64,000 nucleotides of DNA, from the NCBI GenBank assembly GCA_050015275.1, contig JBEKBS010000008.1, positions 34,225 through 98,224 of the forward strand, in the 5' to 3' direction. This document shows, piece by piece, positions 1 through 7,309 of this stretch (within the stretch, counting starts at the first letter, position 1; the number at the start of each line of letters is the position of its first letter). The position numbers and the translations under genes are program-made. Under the pieces are notes generated by a model. That model ran no database searches, was not told the origin of the DNA, and was given only the letters and a program-made list of their open reading frames with translations. This DNA comes from DATKJS01 sp050015275 (lineage in GTDB: Bacteria > Acidobacteriota > Aminicenantia > Aminicenantales > Saccharicenantaceae).

Positions 1-1
1 C

Positions 2-1471
2 GCCATCAACACAGATCCGACGTCCATGACGCTTGTGGACGATAACGGGAACACGATCGACCCGGCCAACATCACGGTCGTCGACCCGAGCGGGAACGGT
101 CAGATCAAGGTGGACATCAGCCCCGCGATCACCGTGGCCGACGGGACCAACAATATCCTGCAGATCGATTTCGACCTGGCCCATCCGCTGTCCATCATCG
201 TCGAGAACGGGAAGGTCGTCATCAACCTCCAGGTCCGTCACAAAGCCGTGCCGCGCAACCTCCGCGACATCCAGTTCGCCCGGACCATCGGCCTGGCGAA
301 AGAGAAGAGCGACACGGGCTTCACCGTTACGACGGACCAAGGCTCGGACGTCGTCTTCGGAGCGGACTCCAACACGATCTTCGTCGACGTCGACAATAAC
401 GCGGCGGGCAGTCTCGCCAACATGCCCGTGGGGGCCGGCCATTACGCCCTCGTGGCGTCCAACATGAACGCCGACGGGACCCTCTACGCGCGGCGGGTCT
501 GGTATTCCGCCGACGAAACGAAGCTCCCCGTGTTCACCCCCGAAGGGCTCGTGCGCCGGGTGGGGAGCAACTGGATCAAGGTCCTCAACAAGGACATCCA
601 AGACACCGGCGGCAACAGCCATTCCTGCCGTTGGGATGCGGATACGATCTTCGTGGATGCGAACACGGTCTGGACCTTCCAGACCGACATCTCGATGGGG
701 ACCGGCACGGTCGTGCTCCAGGACATCCGGCGGGGTTTCCGCGTTTCCGTGGACTATGTGGACGCGACGGCCACTCCCAAGGTGGCTAAGACGATCAACG
801 TCCAGAGCGCCCATGACGAAGGCCCTATCCGGTCCGTCTCGGCCACGGGTTTCACCTTCGGCGGCGGCGGTTACTGCCAAGGGTGGGAATATCCCGTCCC
901 TTCCGATGGCGGGCAATCCTACTCTCATGAGTGGCTCTACAGCACCGTCACCGACCATCTCTTCTCCTGGTGGTACTTCGGCTTGCCGTCCAGCAGCTCC
1001 ACGAGCATCCAGGACTTCATGGACACGGTCAGCCAGGCCTTGGCCGCCCACCTCAGGGTCTTCGCCAGGGCCAATCTCTATTGGGACGTGTCCAATAGCC
1101 AGTGGGTCGCTGAAACCGTCGTCCTCGCCCCCGAAAAGCTGCCCGATCCCGCCGGGATCACCACCGCGTACACGGCGGCCAGCGGGTCCATGGGAGTTTC
1201 GACGTTCGATTGGAACAATGGAACGCTCCCCACGGTCATGACCGTCTTCCTGGATGCGACCGGAGATCTTCAGACGGTCGTCGAATCCCTGCGCTGGAAC
1301 TCCACTACCAAGATCCTCACGTTCACCGTCCCCGTCCTTCCCGCCGATTGGCCATCCCTCCTGACGCCCAGCCTCTTCGCTGTGAGAATCTGGGTCCGGC
1401 CGGTCAAAGGGAGCGACGGCACCTTCACTTGGCACGCCTATACGGTGATGGCGTTCCAGATCGTCAGCTGA
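2..1471 (+). CDS. DUF4382-like surface/secreted protein, 5' end cut off
   Basis: The reading frame is open from the first bases of the window, so the N-terminus and any signal peptide lie outside; 489 residues are visible. The first ~85 residues look like the end of a DUF4382 domain: an LQIDFDL strand, then a short hydrophobic strand and VVINLQVRHKAVP. The remainder is beta-rich with repeated small barrel-like units (G-F-T-V, N-T-I-F-V-D) resembling DUF5666-type modules. No catalytic motif is seen. Proteins of this kind are usually exported lipoproteins of unknown function. A strong intrinsic terminator follows at once, so this is the last gene of its transcript. The family call is by eye only; the C-terminal two thirds could be another beta-sandwich family. 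Confidence 0.6.
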   Translation, partial: AINTDPTSMTLVDDNGNTIDPANITVVDPSGNGQIKVDISPAITVADGTNNILQIDFDLAHPLSIIVENGKVVINLQVRHKAVPRNLRDIQFARTIGLAKEKSDTGFTVTTDQGSDVVFGADSNTIFVDVDNNAAGSLANMPVGAGHYALVASNMNADGTLYARRVWYSADETKLPVFTPEGLVRRVGSNWIKVLNKDIQDTGGNSHSCRWDADTIFVDANTVWTFQTDISMGTGTVVLQDIRRGFRVSVDYVDATATPKVAKTINVQSAHDEGPIRSVSATGFTFGGGGYCQGWEYPVPSDGGQSYSHEWLYSTVTDHLFSWWYFGLPSSSSTSIQDFMDTVSQALAAHLRVFARANLYWDVSNSQWVAETVVLAPEKLPDPAGITTAYTAASGSMGVSTFDWNNGTLPTVMTVFLDATGDLQTVVESLRWNSTTKILTFTVPVLPADWPSLLTPSLFAVRIWVRPVKGSDGTFTWHAYTVMAFQIVS

Positions 1472-1491
1472 CAGCTCGGATCGGATCACCG

Positions 1492-1527
1492 ACAGCCGCG
1501 GGCGCCGGGCCCGCGGCTGTTTTTTTT
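1492..1527 (+). terminator. Rho-independent terminator of the DUF4382-like gene
   Basis: A perfect 12-bp G+C-rich stem (1492-1503 with 1509-1520) with a 5-nt loop runs straight into a tract of eight T. It begins 20 bp after the stop codon. This is the clearest intrinsic terminator in the window. Confidence 0.93.
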
Positions 1528-1603
1528 CTCCCCGCCCATTTTCGATCCTTCGGATCTTAGGAATGCCGTTCCTGTCCCGTGATTTTGGGCTGATCGGAAG
1601 CCA

Positions 1604-1633
1604 TTGCCATGCGGGCGGGAGAATTGATAAGAT
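1604..1633 (+). promoter_or_regulatory. Possible promoter of the small zinc-ribbon gene
   Basis: TTGCCA and TAAGAT are separated by 18 bp and lie just upstream of a purine-rich ribosome binding site (GGAGCGGAGA) for the gene at 1654. The -10 matches consensus at only four of six positions. Confidence 0.35.
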
Positions 1634-1653
1634 GATCGGAGCGGAGACAAGAG

Positions 1654-1890
1654 ATGATCAAGCCTGTCGATCGAACGTCCGATTATCTTGAGTTCGAGTG
1701 CGCGGCCTGCCGCACGGCCTTCCACCACGCCATCCGGATCTACAATGACGCCCCGGCCCAGGACGAAGCGCAGGAATATGATATTCGGAACTGGTCCGCC
1801 GCGGGCTTCGAGGTCCAGTGCCCGCGCTGTTTTGCCGAGAAGACCTATAAGCTCGACATCCGGCCGGAGAAAAAAAGGGGCGTGATGTAA
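1654..1890 (+). CDS. Small CxxC...CxxC protein, probable zinc ribbon
   Basis: A 78-residue protein with two Cys pairs (CAAC near residue 16 and CPRC near residue 58), the spacing expected of a treble-clef or zinc-ribbon fold. Between them is an acidic stretch (QDEAQEYDIRNW). There is no signal peptide or membrane segment, so it should be cytoplasmic. The ATG has a purine-rich ribosome binding site. It stands alone between a terminator on the left and a converging PilZ gene on the right. I recognise no named family; function unknown. Codon use fits its neighbours and the Cys codons are evenly placed, so I take it as a real gene. Confidence 0.6.
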   Translation: MIKPVDRTSDYLEFECAACRTAFHHAIRIYNDAPAQDEAQEYDIRNWSAAGFEVQCPRCFAEKTYKLDIRPEKKRGVM

Positions 1891-1960
1891 AGGGCGGTGG
1901 GGATCGCGCTCCCGGGAGAGCGGCCCTCAGGTGCGGGCGGAAGCAGGGGAGAGGCCGCTC

Positions 1961-2323
1961 TCAGGCGACCGAGGATGGGATCCTCGAATCCTGTTGATAG
2001 ATGTGCTTGATCAGGCTAAGGATGCTGTTCGAGATCCTGTGCCTGAACTCGACGCCCAGCTCGAAGAGGTCCTCATCTTTCTTGACGTTGAGCCACTTGA
2101 CTTCCCCCTCGAGGGTGATGAGCTCGTTGGCCCCGGCGAGCTCGATCTGGATCTTGATGTGCGAGCCGACGTCGAACAGCTCCTTGGTGAAGATCCTCGC
2201 CCCCCCGAGAGAGATGTCGCCGGTATGCGCGTTGATCCCGATTCCGTTTCTTGCCTGGAGGGTAGGCTTGATCGAGGCGTTGTTCCGTTCGACGATCCGG
2301 TCTTCCTTGCGCTTGTTGGCCAT
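1961..2323 (-). CDS. PilZ domain protein (c-di-GMP receptor type)
   Basis: A 120-residue single-domain PilZ protein. The two ligand motifs are visible: R-x3-R (RKEDR, residues 4-8) and D-x-S-x-G-G (DISLGG, about residues 36-41), followed by the usual beta-barrel strands (EGEVKWL, ELGVEFRH). Both motifs intact means it can probably bind cyclic di-GMP in the cytoplasm and act on an unknown partner. An AAGGAGG ribosome binding site lies 5 nt before the ATG. It is preceded on the same strand, after a ~150-bp gap, by a small membrane protein. The window also holds a GGDEF protein and a YajQ protein, so this is one of several c-di-GMP-linked genes. Confidence 0.88.
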   Translation of the reverse strand: MANKRKEDRIVERNNASIKPTLQARNGIGINAHTGDISLGGARIFTKELFDVGSHIKIQIELAGANELITLEGEVKWLNVKKDEDLFELGVEFRHRISNSILSLIKHIYQQDSRIPSSVA

Positions 2324-2471
2324 CGCAGCCTCCTTACTCCATTAAGCTCCCGAACCCGCCCAGTTTCGGCCGGCGCCCGGGGAGGGTCAATCGCCTCTGG
2401 GGGTGATTCACGAGGTGATTGGCTGCTCCTTCGCGGGGGATTCCACGGGGCGCCCGCCGGTCCGCGGGGGC

Positions 2472-2822
2472 TCAGAAAATCAGCCCGCTCCCCTGGCGGT
2501 TCCTTAGGAAGAGAAAGACGAGACGGATGAGCAGAAAGATGATCCCCCCCGAGAGGGCCAGGGCGTAAAGGATCAGGAAAACGACATTCATGACCGGGAG
2601 CTTCCGCCCCACCACCCATGGGTAGATCAGGTCGAACATGGTCTTTCCAAAGAAGATGATCAGGAGCGTCAGCCCCAGGACCGACCGATAGAGAAAGGGC
2701 TTGGCGTTGGACATGTCGACCTGATCAAGGTTGATGAGGGGATAGAGGAACCAGGCCGTGATGATCCAAAGGGCGAGGGTGAAGACCAGGACGACCCGCC
2801 TGTCGATCTTGTCCGGCCTCAA
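2472..2822 (-). CDS. Small integral membrane protein, unknown function
   Basis: A 116-residue protein with three strongly hydrophobic segments (about residues 9-27, 46-66 and 77-107), so an inner-membrane protein with little soluble mass. The start is TTG at 2822, chosen because GGAGG lies 6 nt upstream and the nearby ATG runs into a stop. It begins 35 bp after the permease stop on the same strand and is probably co-transcribed with it. No family recognised. It might be an accessory subunit of the permease, but nothing in the sequence requires this. Confidence 0.6.
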   Translation of the reverse strand: MRPDKIDRRVVLVFTLALWIITAWFLYPLINLDQVDMSNAKPFLYRSVLGLTLLIIFFGKTMFDLIYPWVVGRKLPVMNVVFLILYALALSGGIIFLLIRLVFLFLRNRQGSGLIF

Positions 2823-2857
2823 GCCAAGCCTCCGCCGTCCATCTTTCGGTCCGCCGC

Positions 2858-4273
2858 CTACCGGCCGGATTTTTCCGCCTTGTCGAGGGCGCTACCCCGG
2901 GCGCCGTAGGCGAAGTAGATGATCAGGCCGAGGGCCAGCCAGATCAGGAACCTGAGCCAGGTCACGAGAGGCAGGCTCATCATGAGGTAGCCGCAGAGGA
3001 GGATCCCGATCGCGGGCAGGACCGGGCTGAGGGGCGTCCGGAAGGGCCTATGGATGTCGGGCCGGGAGTAACGGAGAGCGATGACCCCGGCAGCCACGAT
3101 GATATAGGCAAAAAGAGTCCCGATCGAGCAAAGTTCGGCGGAAACGTCAATGGGGGTGAGCGCCGCCGCTACGGCCACGATGCTTCCCGTCATCCAGGTG
3201 GCGATGTGGGGCGTCTTGAACCGGGAGTGGACTCGCGACAGGAGCGGGGGAAGCAGGCCGTCGCGCGACATGGCGAACAGAATCCGGGGCTGCCCCATGA
3301 TCAGAACGAGCAGGACGCTCGTGATCCCGGCGATCGCTCCGACGCTGATCAGGGCGGATGCCCAGGGCATCTTCAGGGTGTTGAGCACCAGGGCGATCGG
3401 GTCGGCGACGCCGAGCTCCTTGTAGGGCACGATCCCCGTCATGATGGCGGCCACGGCCATGTAGAGGATCGTCGCGACGATGAGCGAGGCCATGATCCCG
3501 ACGGGCAGGTCTTTTTGCGGGTTCTTCGCTTCCTCGGCCGTCGTCGAAACGGCGTCGAACCCGACATAGGCCAGGAAGACGATGGCGGCGGCCGTCATCA
3601 CCCCTTTGAAGCCGAAGGGCAGGAAAGGATGCCATTTTGCGGGGTCCACATGTCCGACCGTCGCCACGATAAAGAACAGGATGACGGCCAGCTTGATGAT
3701 GACGATGGTCAGGTTGACGCGGGAGCTCTCCTTGATGCCCCGCGCGAGCAGCCAGGAGATGAGCATGACGATGGCCACCGCCGGCAGGTTCAGCACACCG
3801 GGGTTCTTGTCGAACGGTGAGGCGGAAACGGCCTGGGGGATATGGATGCCGAAGCCGTTCTTGAGGAGGTTTACGAAATAGGCGGACCACCCCGTCGAGA
3901 CCAGAACGGCCGCCACCATGTATTCAAGGATCAGGTCCCAGCCGATGATCCAGGCGAAGATCTCGCCGAGCGTGGCGTAGCCGTAGGTGTAAGCGCTCCC
4001 TGAGACGGGGATCATCGCCGCGAGCTCCGCATAACACAGGGCGCTGCAGGCGCACGCGAAGGACGCGATGGCAAAGGAGAGGATGATGCCCGGCCCGGCG
4101 TTCTTGGCCGCCTGGACGCCGGGCAGGACGAAGATCCCGACGCCGATGATGCAGCCGATGCCGATGGCCGTCAGGTCCCAGGCCGTCAGGGCCCGCCGGA
4201 GCTTGTGACCTTCGACTTCGGTGTCGGCCATGATCCGGGTCATGGGTTTCGTTCGCAGCAGCCAGCTCTTCAT
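2858..4273 (-). CDS. APC-superfamily amino acid permease
   Basis: A 471-residue polytopic protein of the amino acid/polyamine/organocation superfamily, of the cationic amino acid transporter (YfnA/CAT) type. TM1 carries the typical glycine-rich break (IGIGCIIGVGIFVLPG, about residues 36-51). It is followed by the family's PGIILSF and SGSAYTYGYATLGE segments and about twelve membrane spans, ending near 460. It should import an amino acid across the inner membrane in symport or exchange; the substrate cannot be read from sequence. A good promoter (TTGACG-N17-TATAAG) lies upstream, with AAGGA before the ATG. The next start (MTRIMADTEVEGHKL) is possible. Length is normal for the family. Confidence 0.9.
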   Translation of the reverse strand: MKSWLLRTKPMTRIMADTEVEGHKLRRALTAWDLTAIGIGCIIGVGIFVLPGVQAAKNAGPGIILSFAIASFACACSALCYAELAAMIPVSGSAYTYGYATLGEIFAWIIGWDLILEYMVAAVLVSTGWSAYFVNLLKNGFGIHIPQAVSASPFDKNPGVLNLPAVAIVMLISWLLARGIKESSRVNLTIVIIKLAVILFFIVATVGHVDPAKWHPFLPFGFKGVMTAAAIVFLAYVGFDAVSTTAEEAKNPQKDLPVGIMASLIVATILYMAVAAIMTGIVPYKELGVADPIALVLNTLKMPWASALISVGAIAGITSVLLVLIMGQPRILFAMSRDGLLPPLLSRVHSRFKTPHIATWMTGSIVAVAAALTPIDVSAELCSIGTLFAYIIVAAGVIALRYSRPDIHRPFRTPLSPVLPAIGILLCGYLMMSLPLVTWLRFLIWLALGLIIYFAYGARGSALDKAEKSGR

Positions 4274-4294
4274 GGGTTTTCCTTTTCTTCGAGG

Positions 4295-4323
4295 CTTATA
4301 CCATACGGGGAATGGGCCGTCAA
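4295..4323 (-). promoter_or_regulatory. Promoter of the amino acid permease
   Basis: Reading leftward, TTGACG (4318-4323) and TATAAG (4295-4300) are separated by exactly 17 bp, placing transcription start about 15 nt before the permease ATG at 4273. Confidence 0.75.
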
Positions 4324-4432
4324 ACCCGGGACCGGCCCCTGATCCTGACCCGCGTCCGAACGAAGGGGCATCCCGGGCGCCCCGGGGGCGGCCGATGGGA
4401 CCCCGAGGGAGGATGGCGCCGTTCGCGCGGCG

Positions 4433-4461
4433 TTGACAGACCCGCGGAAATGTATGACAAT
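4433..4461 (+). promoter_or_regulatory. Promoter of the ATP-grasp gene
   Basis: A perfect TTGACA -35 (4433-4438), 17-bp spacer and GACAAT -10 (4456-4461). The reading frame stays open back to the TTG of this -35 box, which therefore cannot be the start codon. Confidence 0.7.
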
Positions 4462-4492
4462 CGGTCTGGACCGCGGGCCGCCCGAGGAGTTC

Positions 4493-5467
4493 ATGACCCG
4501 AATGGCGTGGCCTGGGGTCTTGGATATGGAATCGACCTCATCGCACGACTTGGCAGTCTCCCTGGATTGGGAATACGACTGGGACTTCATCCGTCTCGTC
4601 GAAGAGGAAGCGCGCGCCCTGGATCTGAAGACGGTGACCGTCTCTCCGGCCAACGTCGCCGGATGCCTGGAGGAACTCCGGTCGGGCCGGCTCGAGTTCC
4701 GCGTCCTCCTCGACCGCGCTGCGGCGTCCTCGGCGGACTTCCTGGCTTTCCAGACGGTCGCCATCGAGCGGGGGCTGGACGTCATCGAACCCGTCGGCAA
4801 GCTCCGCTGGGCCTCCGACAAGGCGACCATGCATCTCGAGTTCATCACCCACGGCGTCCACACGCCGCACACCCTGATCCTCCCCTCCTATGAATCGACG
4901 CGGGTCCCGCCGCTCCGTCCCGACGAGCTCCTCCCGCTCGGGCTGCCGTTCGTCATCAAACCGGCCAACACGACGGGCGGGAGCCTGGGGGTCCTGGAGG
5001 CCGCTTCAAGCCTCGAGGACGCTCTGACGGCGCGCCAGGCCTATCCGCTGGACAAGTACCTTCTCCAGGAGAAGATCATCCCCGAAGACCGGGACGGCCG
5101 CCGGTTCTGGTTCCGCGGGTTCTACATCCTGGGCGAGGTCCACTCCACGTGGTGGGACGACCGGACCCACGTTTACGATGAACTCGCCGACGGCGAGGCC
5201 GAGCGCTACGCGCTTGGACCGCTCGAGGAGATCGTCCGGACGATCGCCCGGATCTCCGGGCTGAGGTTCTTCTCGACGGAGATCGTCCGGGACGTCCGGG
5301 GGAGGTTCGTTGCCGTCGACTATGTCAACGAGATCTGCGACATGAGGCTCAGGTCACGGCACCCGGACGGTGTGCCGGACGCCGTGGTCCGGAAAATCGC
5401 CTCCCGGATCGCCTCGTACGTCCGCGAAGGCCTTTTGGCCCGCCCGGGGGAGATCGCTGGCGGATGA
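4493..5467 (+). CDS. ATP-grasp domain protein, substrate unknown
   Basis: About 324 residues with the layout of an ATP-grasp ligase. A variable N-terminal domain is followed by the nucleotide-binding Lys in PFVIKPA and a glycine loop (TTGGSLG), then the hinge-like YLLQEKI strand. A metal-binding C-terminal block follows (FFSTEIVRDVRG, then VDYVNEICDMR). Such enzymes join a carboxylate to an amine or thiol using ATP. The substrate is not evident; it is unlike D-Ala-D-Ala ligase or carbamoyl phosphate synthase in detail. The start is ATG 4493 or 4502, just after GAGGAG; upstream TTG codons fall in the promoter. A small pseudopilin-like gene follows 46 bp later on the same strand. Confidence 0.72.
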   Translation: MTRMAWPGVLDMESTSSHDLAVSLDWEYDWDFIRLVEEEARALDLKTVTVSPANVAGCLEELRSGRLEFRVLLDRAAASSADFLAFQTVAIERGLDVIEPVGKLRWASDKATMHLEFITHGVHTPHTLILPSYESTRVPPLRPDELLPLGLPFVIKPANTTGGSLGVLEAASSLEDALTARQAYPLDKYLLQEKIIPEDRDGRRFWFRGFYILGEVHSTWWDDRTHVYDELADGEAERYALGPLEEIVRTIARISGLRFFSTEIVRDVRGRFVAVDYVNEICDMRLRSRHPDGVPDAVVRKIASRIASYVREGLLARPGEIAGG

Positions 5468-5513
5468 TCGACGCTCCCGGTCATTGCGGGATCCATGGAG
5501 GGAGGGCGCTCTT

Positions 5514-5891
5514 ATGAAATTCAGGGGATTGCTGATCATCGCCCTGCTGACGGCTGTGGTCGCTTATTTCATCTATTTCGCCAAGGTCGAGAACGGGAAG
5601 GGCGGGCTCCAGACGGAGATCGACCAGTACGCCAAGACGAAGATCAAGCTGACCCAGGTCAACCTCGACTCCCTGGCCCGGGAAATCCTTTCCTTCGCGA
5701 CGGGCGACCAGGGCCTTCCGGAGGACCTCAAGCAGCTCCAAAGGTGGCGGCCGTCCCTCGGGATGGGGCTCGTGGATGCCTGGGGCACGGCGGTCAAGTA
5801 CGAGAGACTCTCCGACACCGAGTTCCGCCTCCGGTCGGCCGGGCCCGACGGCGTTTTCGACACGCCCGATGACATCGTGAAGGATTATTGA
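5514..5891 (+). CDS. Small GspG-like (T2SS major pseudopilin C-terminal type) protein
   Basis: A 125-residue protein: a hydrophobic N-terminal segment (residues 5-24), a short helix, then a C-terminal block typical of the type II secretion G pseudopilin. That block has DAWGTAVKYERL followed by FRLRSAGPDGVFDTPDDI, where the acidic loop normally binds calcium. The usual prepilin cleavage site (G-F-T-L-I-E) is absent and the N-terminus is only MKFRG, so it is probably membrane-anchored rather than a processed pilin. A strong GGAGGGAGGG ribosome binding site precedes ATG 5514. It may be co-transcribed with the ATP-grasp gene. No other secretion gene is nearby. Confidence 0.68.
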   Translation: MKFRGLLIIALLTAVVAYFIYFAKVENGKGGLQTEIDQYAKTKIKLTQVNLDSLAREILSFATGDQGLPEDLKQLQRWRPSLGMGLVDAWGTAVKYERLSDTEFRLRSAGPDGVFDTPDDIVKDY

Positions 5892-5898
5892 TCCCGGA

Positions 5899-6279
5899 TC
5901 AATCGGAGGGGGGCTCTCGCCGGGAGAACAAGCGGCGGACCTTCTCCCAGAACCCGGGCTTGTGGGCCGCTTCCTCGATCTCCACTTTCCTGACCGACTT
6001 GCGGAACGGGGCCTTGGGCGAGTAGTAGAAGGAGTGCTTGAGGAGGGAGAGGTCGTAGGCCTTTTTCTTCTCGGGGTCCCGGAGGGTCTGGTAGGCCTCC
6101 TGGATCCGCTCTAAGATCAGGCGGCGCTCCTCTTCCGTGACCAGGCTGTACGTGGCCAGCGAATCGGCGTGGTAGGTCGCCAGGGCACGCTGGTAGCCTT
6201 CCCAGATCTCTTCCTTGGAGGCCGTCCTTTCCACGTTCAGGAGTTCGTAGCAGTTCCAGTCCTCGATCCTCTTGATCAT
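5899..6279 (-). CDS. J-domain-like protein with altered HPD motif
   Basis: A 126-residue protein whose first ~75 residues follow the DnaJ J-domain pattern: NCYELLNVERTASKEEI, a long helix, IQEAYQTLRDPEKKKAYD. The loop that normally reads His-Pro-Asp is His-Ala-Asp (YHADS). The proline needed for DnaK ATPase stimulation is therefore missing, while His and Asp remain. The C-terminal ~50 residues are basic with no zinc fingers. It overlaps the upstream ParA-like gene by 4 bp (ATGA), so the two are translationally coupled and probably act together. DnaK stimulation may be weak or lost; that is inference from the motif. Confidence 0.75.
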   Translation of the reverse strand: MIKRIEDWNCYELLNVERTASKEEIWEGYQRALATYHADSLATYSLVTEEERRLILERIQEAYQTLRDPEKKKAYDLSLLKHSFYYSPKAPFRKSVRKVEIEEAAHKPGFWEKVRRLFSRREPPSD

Positions 6280-7217
6280 CGGCCCTCCGGGAAGCGGATC
6301 TCCGGCGGCGTCCGGTGGGAGAATTCGACCGAATAGGCCAGCTCTTCGGCGGCCTCGCGGACGGCCTTGGCGGCGGCCGAATCCTTGTGATCAAGGTAGA
6401 AAGGACGGAGCGATCTCAGGGATGAATGGACCCTCTCGTCGTAGGGGATGGCCCCGAGGTAGTGGAGGTCGATGAGGAGGTACCTCCTGGCGACGTCGGC
6501 CACGGACCGGCCGAGGAGAACGTCCCGCTCGTCCCGGGCCTTGTTCATGATCAGGCAGGGCCGGAAGTTCCGGAGGGCCCGGTAGAGGATCGTCCCGTAG
6601 GACCGGTCGGCGTCGACGAGCGACTTGAAGAAACTGTACAGGGACTGGGAGTTTTTCTCGATCTGGTCGAGCATCTTCTGGTGGAGGTCCGGGATCCGGT
6701 AATGGTCCATGTAGAGCTTGAGGACCCGCATGATGCAGGACTTCAGGAACAGGTAGGAGTTCTCGATCGCCGTCGGCTCGGGCGTGGCCACGACGATGCC
6801 GGGGTTGGCGCTCAGGAAGAAATCGAGGGTATTGAACGAGCTCCCCGTCCCGAGGTCGAGGATGATGTCCTGGGCTCCGAGCTGCCGGATCTGGCGCAAG
6901 AGCCGGAGCTTCTTGTAGTGGTTCAGGTTGGCGATGAAGAGGATGTTCTCCGTCCCGCGGATGATCCGGAGCCCCCGGAAAGGCGTCTCGACAGCCGCTT
7001 CCTCCAGGGTCGGGAGCTTGTTCGTCAGAAAATCGCCCAGATCCGGGTGCCCGTTCCTCATCCCCAGGAGGGTGTGGAGGTTGGGCCCGCCGAGGTCGGC
7101 GTCGATGAGAAGGACGTCGCGCTCGAGGGAGGCCAGGTGGAGACCGAGGCTGCTCGAAACGAAGCTTTTCCCCGTCCCGCCTTTTCCTCCACCGACGGCC
7201 CAGATCCTTGTATCCAT
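6276..7217 (-). CDS. MinD/ParA/FlhG-family P-loop ATPase
   Basis: A 313-residue SIMIBI-class ATPase beginning with the deviant Walker A GGGKGGTGKS (residues 9-18). The signature Lys precedes the conventional one, as in ParA/MinD. The switch region DADLGGPNLHTLLG and a hydrophobic Walker B-like strand (DIILDLGTGSSFNTLDFF) follow. It is closest in layout to the MinD/FlhG branch that positions surface structures, but lacks an obvious C-terminal amphipathic membrane-targeting helix. It overlaps the J-domain gene by 4 bp. A back-to-back weak promoter with the symporter gene lies upstream. The target being positioned or regulated is unknown. Confidence 0.85.
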   Translation of the reverse strand: MDTRIWAVGGGKGGTGKSFVSSSLGLHLASLERDVLLIDADLGGPNLHTLLGMRNGHPDLGDFLTNKLPTLEEAAVETPFRGLRIIRGTENILFIANLNHYKKLRLLRQIRQLGAQDIILDLGTGSSFNTLDFFLSANPGIVVATPEPTAIENSYLFLKSCIMRVLKLYMDHYRIPDLHQKMLDQIEKNSQSLYSFFKSLVDADRSYGTILYRALRNFRPCLIMNKARDERDVLLGRSVADVARRYLLIDLHYLGAIPYDERVHSSLRSLRPFYLDHKDSAAAKAVREAAEELAYSVEFSHRTPPEIRFPEGR

Positions 7218-7235
7218 GTCCTTAGCGTAAGGATT

Positions 7236-7264
7236 ACCTTAGCACACTCGTCCCCGCATTTCAA
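7236..7264 (-). promoter_or_regulatory. Weak candidate promoter of the ParA-like/J-domain operon
   Basis: TTGAAA (7259-7264) and TAAGGT (7236-7241) at 17 bp. It lies back to back with the divergent symporter promoter; the two -35 boxes are one base apart. Two overlapping dyads with CCTTA/TAAGG arms cover 7220-7241. Confidence 0.35.
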
Positions 7265-7265
7265 A

Positions 7266-7295
7266 TTGACTTCGCGGGCGCTTTTCTTTTAGAAT
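7266..7295 (+). promoter_or_regulatory. Promoter of the dicarboxylate-type symporter
   Basis: TTGACT (7266-7271) and TAGAAT (7290-7295) at 18 bp. The -10 ends 14 nt before the ATG at 7310, so the 5' leader would be only about 7 nt and no Shine-Dalgarno sequence fits. Confidence 0.75.
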
Positions 7296-7309
7296 GCGTG
7301 CCTCCGACG

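Noticed and set aside
2362..2390. Promoter for the PilZ gene (TTGACC-N17-GAAACT)
   Set aside because: The -10 matches at only three positions; no confidence in it.
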